From contig JAAYYJ010000242.1 of the NCBI GenBank assembly GCA_012515455.1, forward strand, positions 1 to 5,345: DNA of 5,345 nt. Direction: 5' to 3'. The notes under the pieces were generated by a model that worked only from the letters and a program-made list of their open reading frames with translations, was not told where the DNA came from and made no database searches. Source of the stretch: Oligosphaeraceae bacterium. Its GTDB lineage: Bacteria > Verrucomicrobiota > Lentisphaeria > Oligosphaerales > Oligosphaeraceae. Made by a program: the position numbers and the translations under genes. Of this stretch, positions 5,110 through 5,345 are shown one piece after another (within the stretch, counting starts at the first letter, position 1; each line of letters starts with the position of its first letter).

Positions 5110-5345
5110 ATGTCTCAACACAAGAAGAAGAAAACGTGGTTGAAGGTTATCCTGGGCGTACTGGTCATCCTGGTGGTTGCCGCCATCCTGAGTCTGATTT
5201 TCATCGACAGCATCCTGAAAGGAGGCATCCAGACCATCGGCTCAACCGTCACCCAATGCAAAGTCTCGGTGGATAATGTCAACTTGTCCTTCCGCAAAGG
5301 TGAACTGCTGATCGAAAAATTCGTTATCGGCAATCCTGAGGGATA
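5110..5345 (+). CDS. AsmA-like membrane-anchored protein, N-terminal part (cut by window edge)
   Basis: The frame is open from ATG 5110 to the end of the window, giving 78 residues; the last codon is incomplete. The start has GGAGA at 5098-5102, seven bases upstream. A Lys-rich cytoplasmic head (MSQHKKKKTWLK) is followed by one hydrophobic segment, about residues 11-32 (LKVILGVLVILVVAAILSLI), so an N-in anchor with the rest outside the cytoplasm is predicted. The following 'VTQCKVSVDNVNLSFRKGEL' and 'IEKFVIGNPEG' match the opening strands of AsmA/DUF748-like proteins common in PVC bacteria, where this motif often continues as GNPEGY; the last two bases (TA) fit Tyr. AsmA-family proteins are linked to outer-membrane biogenesis and lipid transport in Gram-negative bacteria; the role here is inferred only. 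It follows the TIM-barrel gene by 14 bases, probably in one transcript, though no functional link between the two is obvious. Confidence 0.8.
   Translation, partial: MSQHKKKKTWLKVILGVLVILVVAAILSLIFIDSILKGGIQTIGSTVTQCKVSVDNVNLSFRKGELLIEKFVIGNPEG

Overview
The window looks like a piece of a bacterial chromosome from the PVC superphylum, most plausibly a Lentisphaerota/Victivallales-type organism. This is inferred from protein families, not from a marker gene: a DUF4838 protein carrying C-terminal carbohydrate-binding modules, a sugar-phosphate isomerase/epimerase-like TIM barrel, and the start of an AsmA-like membrane-anchored protein with the 'GNPEG' motif often seen in that superphylum. All convincing genes are on the + strand.

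Positions 1-2477 hold one long DUF4838 gene, cut by the left window edge and split by a frameshift at about 636-642. The upstream fragment (1-642) and downstream fragment (654-2477) join cleanly if one base is missing around the GGG at 636-638. The product would be a large polysaccharide- or glycoside-directed protein: DUF4838 catalytic-type region, then a CBM9-like domain, then a CBM4/9-like domain. 57 bases further on lies a complete Mn-type superoxide dismutase with an N-terminal signal peptide (2535-3227), so it is probably exported.

Positions 3228-4252 form a gap of about 1 kb without a convincing gene. It is not featureless. It holds a near-perfect tandem array of a 63-64 bp unit (3672-3853), an isolated diverged copy of the core of that unit just after sod (3260-3279), a dense cluster of palindromes and GC-rich inverted repeats (3558-3614), a short 10-bp repeat (3631-3660), and a 14-bp perfect palindrome (4196-4209) beside a weak promoter-like sequence ahead of the next gene. 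This is the most interesting part of the window and may be an interspersed repeat or structured non-coding element.

Positions 4253-5345 hold a probable two-gene unit: a complete TIM-barrel sugar isomerase/epimerase-like enzyme (4253-5095) and, 14 bases later with its own ribosome binding site, the first 78 residues of an AsmA-like protein that runs off the right edge. The DUF4838 protein and the TIM-barrel enzyme both fit carbohydrate scavenging and catabolism, but nothing here fixes the substrate. I see no defence system, CRISPR array, transposase, tRNA or rRNA.
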